Assembly: GCF_002005225.1 (NCBI RefSeq)
Contig: NZ_CP019724.1
Location: 5,969,501 to 6,033,500 of the forward strand
DNA: 64,000 bases
Origin: Streptomyces pactum
GTDB lineage: Bacteria > Actinomycetota > Actinomycetes > Streptomycetales > Streptomycetaceae
Direction: 5' to 3'
Of the stretch, positions 61,091-64,000 are shown one piece after another. The notes below the pieces were generated by a model that saw only the letters and a program-made list of their open reading frames with translations, made no database searches and was not told where the DNA came from. The position numbers were made by a program, and so were the translations under genes. The stretch's first letter is position 1. Every line of letters begins with the position of its first letter.

Positions 61091-61710
61091 TGGCGCCGGG
61101 CCTCGCGGAGCGCCTCGGTGCGGTTGCGGGTGGTGGTCTTGCCGATGGCCGCGGAGAGATAGTTGCGGACCGTGGACTCGGAGAGGTGCAGGGCCGCGGC
61201 GATGTCGGCGACGGTCGCGCCGTCCGCCGACGCCCTGAGGACGTCGCACTCACGTGCGGTGAGCGGGCTGGGGCCCGCACTGAGCGCGGCGGCGGCGAGC
61301 GCGGGGTCGACGACCGTCTCTCCGTCCAGCACCCGGCGGATCGTGCCGGCCAGCTCCTCCACGGGGCCGTCCTTCACCAGGAAACCGGCGGCGCCGGCCT
61401 CCATGGCCCGCCGGAGGTACCCGGGACGGCCGAAGGTGGTCAGGATCAGCACCCGGCAGTCCGGCGTCCGCTCACGCAGCTCGACGGCGGCGTCCAGACC
61501 GCTCCGGCCCGGCAGTTCGATGTCGAGGAGGGCGACGTCCGGGCGATGGGTGAGCGCGGCGGCGACGATCTCGTCCCCGGCCGCCACCTGCGCGACCACC
61601 TCGATGTCGTCCTCCATCCCGAGCAGCAGCGCGAGCGCGCCGCGCATCATGCCCTGGTCCTCGGCGAGCAGGACGCGGATGAGGCGGGGGCGGGCGGTCT
61701 CGTCGGTCAC
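61078..61710 (-). CDS. Response regulator, NarL/DesR type
   Basis: A 210-residue regulator: acidic pocket in LIRVLLAEDQGMMRGAL, phosphoacceptor Asp63 in DVALLDIELPGRSG, and LuxR-type HTH LTARECDVLRASADGATVADIAAALHLSESTVRNYLSAAIGKT. Pairs with the DesK-like kinase upstream on the same strand. The stop overlaps the last unit of a tandem repeat that also contains the 3' end of the convergent exporter gene region. Likely controls the ABC transporter behind which the pair lies. Confidence 0.95.
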   Translation of the reverse strand: MTDETARPRLIRVLLAEDQGMMRGALALLLGMEDDIEVVAQVAAGDEIVAAALTHRPDVALLDIELPGRSGLDAAVELRERTPDCRVLILTTFGRPGYLRRAMEAGAAGFLVKDGPVEELAGTIRRVLDGETVVDPALAAAALSAGPSPLTARECDVLRASADGATVADIAAALHLSESTVRNYLSAAIGKTTTRNRTEALREARRQGWL

Positions 61711-61762
61711 GGCGGAAAGGTTAGGGCCTCAGGTCTGCCCGGGGGGTGCTCCCGCGCCACTG

Positions 61763-61900
61763 CCTCCCCCACCACCCCCGCCGTCGTCTCCTACGCCCTC
61801 CACCGTCCTCCCCCACCACCCCCCGCCGTCGTCTCCCACGCCCTCCACCGTCCTCCCCCACCACCCCCGCCGTCGTCTCCCACGCCCTCCACCGCCCTCT
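61763..61900. repeat. 44-45 nt tandem repeat, about three copies
   Basis: CCTCCCCCACCACCCCC units start at 61763, 61807 and 61852, each followed by GCCGTCGTCTCC-ACGCCCTCCACC. They fill the gap between the kinase stop and the response regulator start. Confidence 0.9.
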
Positions 61901-61901
61901 C

Positions 61902-63116
61902 CTACGCCCCCGCCGCCGTTTCGTCCGCCCCCACCGTCGTCCCCTCCGCCCCCACCGGCAGCTCCGCGGTCACCGCGAAGCCGCCCTGCGGGTCCGCCCC
62001 CGCGGTCAGGGAGCCGCCGGCCGCGGCCAGTCGCTCCGTCAGACCGGTCAGGCCCGTGCCCGGGCCCTGGGCGGGGCCGTCGCCGCCCGTGCCGTTGTCC
62101 GTGACCGTGAGCCGGACGCGTTCCGCGCTGCCCGACACCGCGATCTCGCACCGGCTCGCCCCGCTGTGCCGTACGACGTTGGTGACCGCCTCCCGCACCA
62201 CCCATCCCAGCAGCGCCTCGGTCTGCGCGGGCAGCGGCGGACCGGAGAGGTGGACCACCGGTTCCACGTCCGCCGCGGTCAGTGCCGAACGGGCCCGGTC
62301 CAGCTCGGTGCCGAGGCTGCCCTCGCGGTAGCCGGTGACCGCCTCGCGGACCTCGGTCAGTGCCTGGCGGCCCACCGCCTCGATGTCGGTGATCTGGGTC
62401 AGGGCCGCGTCCAGGTCGCGGGGGGCCAGCCGCCTGGCCGCCTCCGACTTGACCACGATCACGGACAGGGTGTGCCCGAGCAGGTCGTGCAGGTCGCGGG
62501 AGAAGCGCAGCCGCTCCTCCGCGACCGCGCGGGTGGCGAGTTCCTCGCGGGCGGCACGCAGTTGCCGTACGGCGTCGGACAGGCTGAGGATCGCGGCCGT
62601 CACCATCGTCGACAGGAACGTCCCGTAGGCGATGCTCAGACCGCCCCAGCCGTCCTGGAAGCCGGCCACGGCGCCCGCGAGCACCGCCAGCGACCAGCCC
62701 CACCGGCCCAGCCACCGGCCGCGCAGCGCCGCACCCGCGGCCAGTCCGAGCAGCGGGAAGAACAGCAGCCAGTTGCCCCCGAACGCCAGGGACAGTCCGC
62801 ACGTCACCAGGGTCATGACGACGAGGGCCAGGCGGGTGGACGGGGACTCGCGGCTCTTCTCGTGGAAGGAGCGGACGGCCACGTAGATGTAGAGCGAGTT
62901 GAAGACGAGCAGGCCGAGGACGCCGATCCAGGGGTTCGAGGTCCGGCCCTGGAAGAGGTGCGCGAGGCTGCCCAGGCCCATCAGCAGCCAGGGCAGGAAC
63001 CTCAAGCCGGTGGGCGGCGGCTCGATCGGCTCCGGCCGCTCGCAGGCTTCGGACGGCGCGGACGTTCGTGCCGGTTGCCGTGAGAGCCTGTGCAGCCGCC
63101 CCAGGGTCCGGGTCAT
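61902..63116 (-). CDS. DesK-like sensor histidine kinase
   Basis: A 404-residue membrane kinase, ATG 63116 (GGAAGGGA about 13 bases upstream; a GTG at 63137 would add seven residues). Four to five helices (LPWLLMGLGSLAHLFQG, WIGVLGLLVFNSLYIYVAV, STRLALVVMTLVTCGLSLAFGGNWLLFFPLLGLAAGAAL, LAVLAGAVAGFQDG) precede the HisKA_3 domain RLRFSRDLHDLLGHTLSVIVVKSEAARRL (His in RDLHDLLGH) and the HATPase (VVREAVTNVVRHS, VTDNGTGGDGPAQGPGTGLTGLTERLAAAGGSL). DesK-like kinases sense membrane state. The response regulator follows across a 191-bp repeat-containing gap. Confidence 0.94.
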   Translation of the reverse strand: MTRTLGRLHRLSRQPARTSAPSEACERPEPIEPPPTGLRFLPWLLMGLGSLAHLFQGRTSNPWIGVLGLLVFNSLYIYVAVRSFHEKSRESPSTRLALVVMTLVTCGLSLAFGGNWLLFFPLLGLAAGAALRGRWLGRWGWSLAVLAGAVAGFQDGWGGLSIAYGTFLSTMVTAAILSLSDAVRQLRAAREELATRAVAEERLRFSRDLHDLLGHTLSVIVVKSEAARRLAPRDLDAALTQITDIEAVGRQALTEVREAVTGYREGSLGTELDRARSALTAADVEPVVHLSGPPLPAQTEALLGWVVREAVTNVVRHSGASRCEIAVSGSAERVRLTVTDNGTGGDGPAQGPGTGLTGLTERLAAAGGSLTAGADPQGGFAVTAELPVGAEGTTVGADETAAGA

Positions 63117-63159
63117 TGGCCGTCGGTTCCCTTCCACTTCCGTTGTCCGTCCGTCTCGC

Positions 63160-63903
63160 TCAGTTGTTTCCCGCGCTGCGGCGGTAGGCCAGGACGGCGT
63201 ACGCCCCGAACGCCAGCAACCACGCCGTCAGCACGAGGATCGCGCCCGGGGGCGGGGTGTGCCCCGTGGCGACCGACGTGCCCAGCTCGGCGAAACGGTT
63301 GGTCGGGGTGTACGCCGACACCGTGCGCAGCCACTCCGGGAACAGCGCCAGCGGGAACCACAGGCCGCCGAGGACCGACAGGCCCAGGTTGGCCACCATG
63401 TTCGCCACGCCCGTGGTCTGCCCGGTCAGTCGGTAACCGTTGCCCAGACCGAGCAGGGTGAAGGGCACCGATCCCAGCCAGAGCAGCAGCGCCAGCGCCG
63501 CCCACTGCCAGGCCTCCAGTCGTACGCCGTTGACCAGACCGCCCGCGGCGAGTACGGCCGCGATCGCCGGGAGCACGGTGACCGAGGCGGTCAGTGCGCG
63601 GCCCACCACCACCTGGTGCGGCCGCATCGGAGTCACCCTGAGCTGCCGCAGCCAGCCGATCGCCCGGTCCTCGGCGACGCCGCCGCCGGTGTTGAGGGCC
63701 GAGCCGACCGCGCCGTAGGCGGCCATGCCGATCATCGAGCCGGTCTTCCAGTCGCCGATGTCGCCGCCTCCGAGGTTGGTGAAGAGGAGGTACATGAGGA
63801 CGGGCATGGCGATGCCGCCGATGACGAAGCCGGGATCGCGCAGCGTGCGGCGGGTCTCCAGCAGCAGATAGTCCCTCATCGCACCCCTCATCGCACCCCT
63901 CAT
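63160..63903 (-). CDS. ABC-2 type transporter permease
   Basis: A 247-residue membrane protein with six predicted helices (GFVIGGIAMPVLMYLLFTNLGG, IGMAAYGAVGSALNTGGGVAEDR, LPAIAAVLAAGGLVNGV, ALALLLWLGSVPFTLLGLGNGYRLTG, AILVLTAWLLAFGAYAVLAYRR). The ABC-2 family exports drugs, lipids or polysaccharides. ATG 63903 shares TGATG with the stop of the upstream gene; the near-repeat MRGAMRGAMRD at the start reflects a 12-bp duplication (ATGAGGGGTGCG). It is followed by the kinase gene, a common arrangement of ABC-2 systems with DesK/DesR-like regulators. Confidence 0.88.
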   Translation of the reverse strand: MRGAMRGAMRDYLLLETRRTLRDPGFVIGGIAMPVLMYLLFTNLGGGDIGDWKTGSMIGMAAYGAVGSALNTGGGVAEDRAIGWLRQLRVTPMRPHQVVVGRALTASVTVLPAIAAVLAAGGLVNGVRLEAWQWAALALLLWLGSVPFTLLGLGNGYRLTGQTTGVANMVANLGLSVLGGLWFPLALFPEWLRTVSAYTPTNRFAELGTSVATGHTPPPGAILVLTAWLLAFGAYAVLAYRRSAGNN

Positions 63904-64000
63904 CACACGGTCTCCTTCTTCGCAGGCGTCTTCGCAAGCGTCTCTACCGGTGTCTCCACCGGTGTCTCCCCAGGCGCCGTCTTTGCCGCCGGCGTCGTCA
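63903..64000 (-). CDS. Partial gene, likely ABC transporter ATP-binding protein C-terminus
   Basis: The frame open from the window edge to TGA 63903-63905 encodes about 32 residues: Thr/Pro/Ala/Lys-rich (AAKTAPGETPVETPVETLAKTPAKKETV), a disordered tail. It overlaps the permease ATG (TGATG), so it is translationally coupled. By gene order it should be the ATPase subunit; no ATPase motif is visible inside the window. Confidence 0.6.
   Translation of the reverse strand, partial: TTPAAKTAPGETPVETPVETLAKTPAKKETV

Overview
The window is very G+C-rich, genes are packed on both strands with frequent 1-14 bp ATGA/GTGA overlaps, GTG and TTG starts are common, and the families present (Ter proteins, homodimeric AceE, DUF3052, KstR, LuxR-type two-component pairs, SCO2322-like and DUF5336 proteins) are typical of Streptomyces. 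From memory the order aceE - DUF3052 - peroxiredoxin - terD - terD - DUF475 resembles the aceE/ter neighbourhood of S. coelicolor; this was not checked. It reads as chromosomal core/near-core sequence. I see no insertion sequence, prophage, CRISPR array or large biosynthetic cluster.

Layout. 1-5.3 kb: end of a membrane protein, a K+ channel, aceE, a divergent DUF3052 gene and a peroxiredoxin. 5.4-14.6 kb: a Ter stress island (four TerD-superfamily proteins, a TerC-superfamily membrane protein, and the CitE-like aldolase / PRTase-TRSP-PELOTA / HAD genes of the predicted nucleoside-like metabolite pathway). 14.5-20 kb: DedA, a histidine kinase/response regulator pair, a FmdB zinc ribbon, a coiled-coil protein and a DUF4097 lipoprotein. 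20.2-26.1 kb: tRNA-Val, small conserved proteins, a second DedA, an iron-box-linked DoxX, PhoD phosphatase and a secreted HNH nuclease. 26.3-34 kb: a yybP-ykoY Mn2+ riboswitch with its UPF0016 exporter, a HAD phosphatase, a repeat-rich zinc-ribbon/PG-binding membrane protein, a GNAT gene broken by one in-frame TGA, and small envelope or regulatory proteins. 34-43.8 kb: an MHS transporter, a GT87-PAP2 fusion, a polytopic membrane protein, a Tat-secreted unknown, two tandem isochorismatase-like hydrolases (one a lipoprotein) and a divergent GlxA-type regulator.

44-50.1 kb is the most striking system: a cobalamin riboswitch heads a tightly overlapped five-gene operon for two surface proteins (one an alpha/alpha-barrel protein reminiscent of the transcobalamin/intrinsic-factor fold) and a complete ECF transporter (T, fused A-A, S). 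It is a strong candidate vitamin B12 capture and uptake system. 50.1-54.2 kb: kstR, a KstR operator, and a divergent GT4 / methyltransferase / alpha-barrel operon. 54.2-64 kb: envelope proteins, an N-acetylmuramoyl-L-alanine amidase, a methyltransferase, two DHA2-type MFS exporters (one with a C-terminal beta-sandwich-like extension), and a DesK/DesR-like two-component pair downstream of an ABC-2 transporter that runs off the right edge.

A recurring oddity is the set of short tandem repeats (9-45 nt units, each with its own sequence) sitting in small gaps just downstream of genes. Starts were chosen from reading frame, Shine-Dalgarno position and family length; no database search was run.
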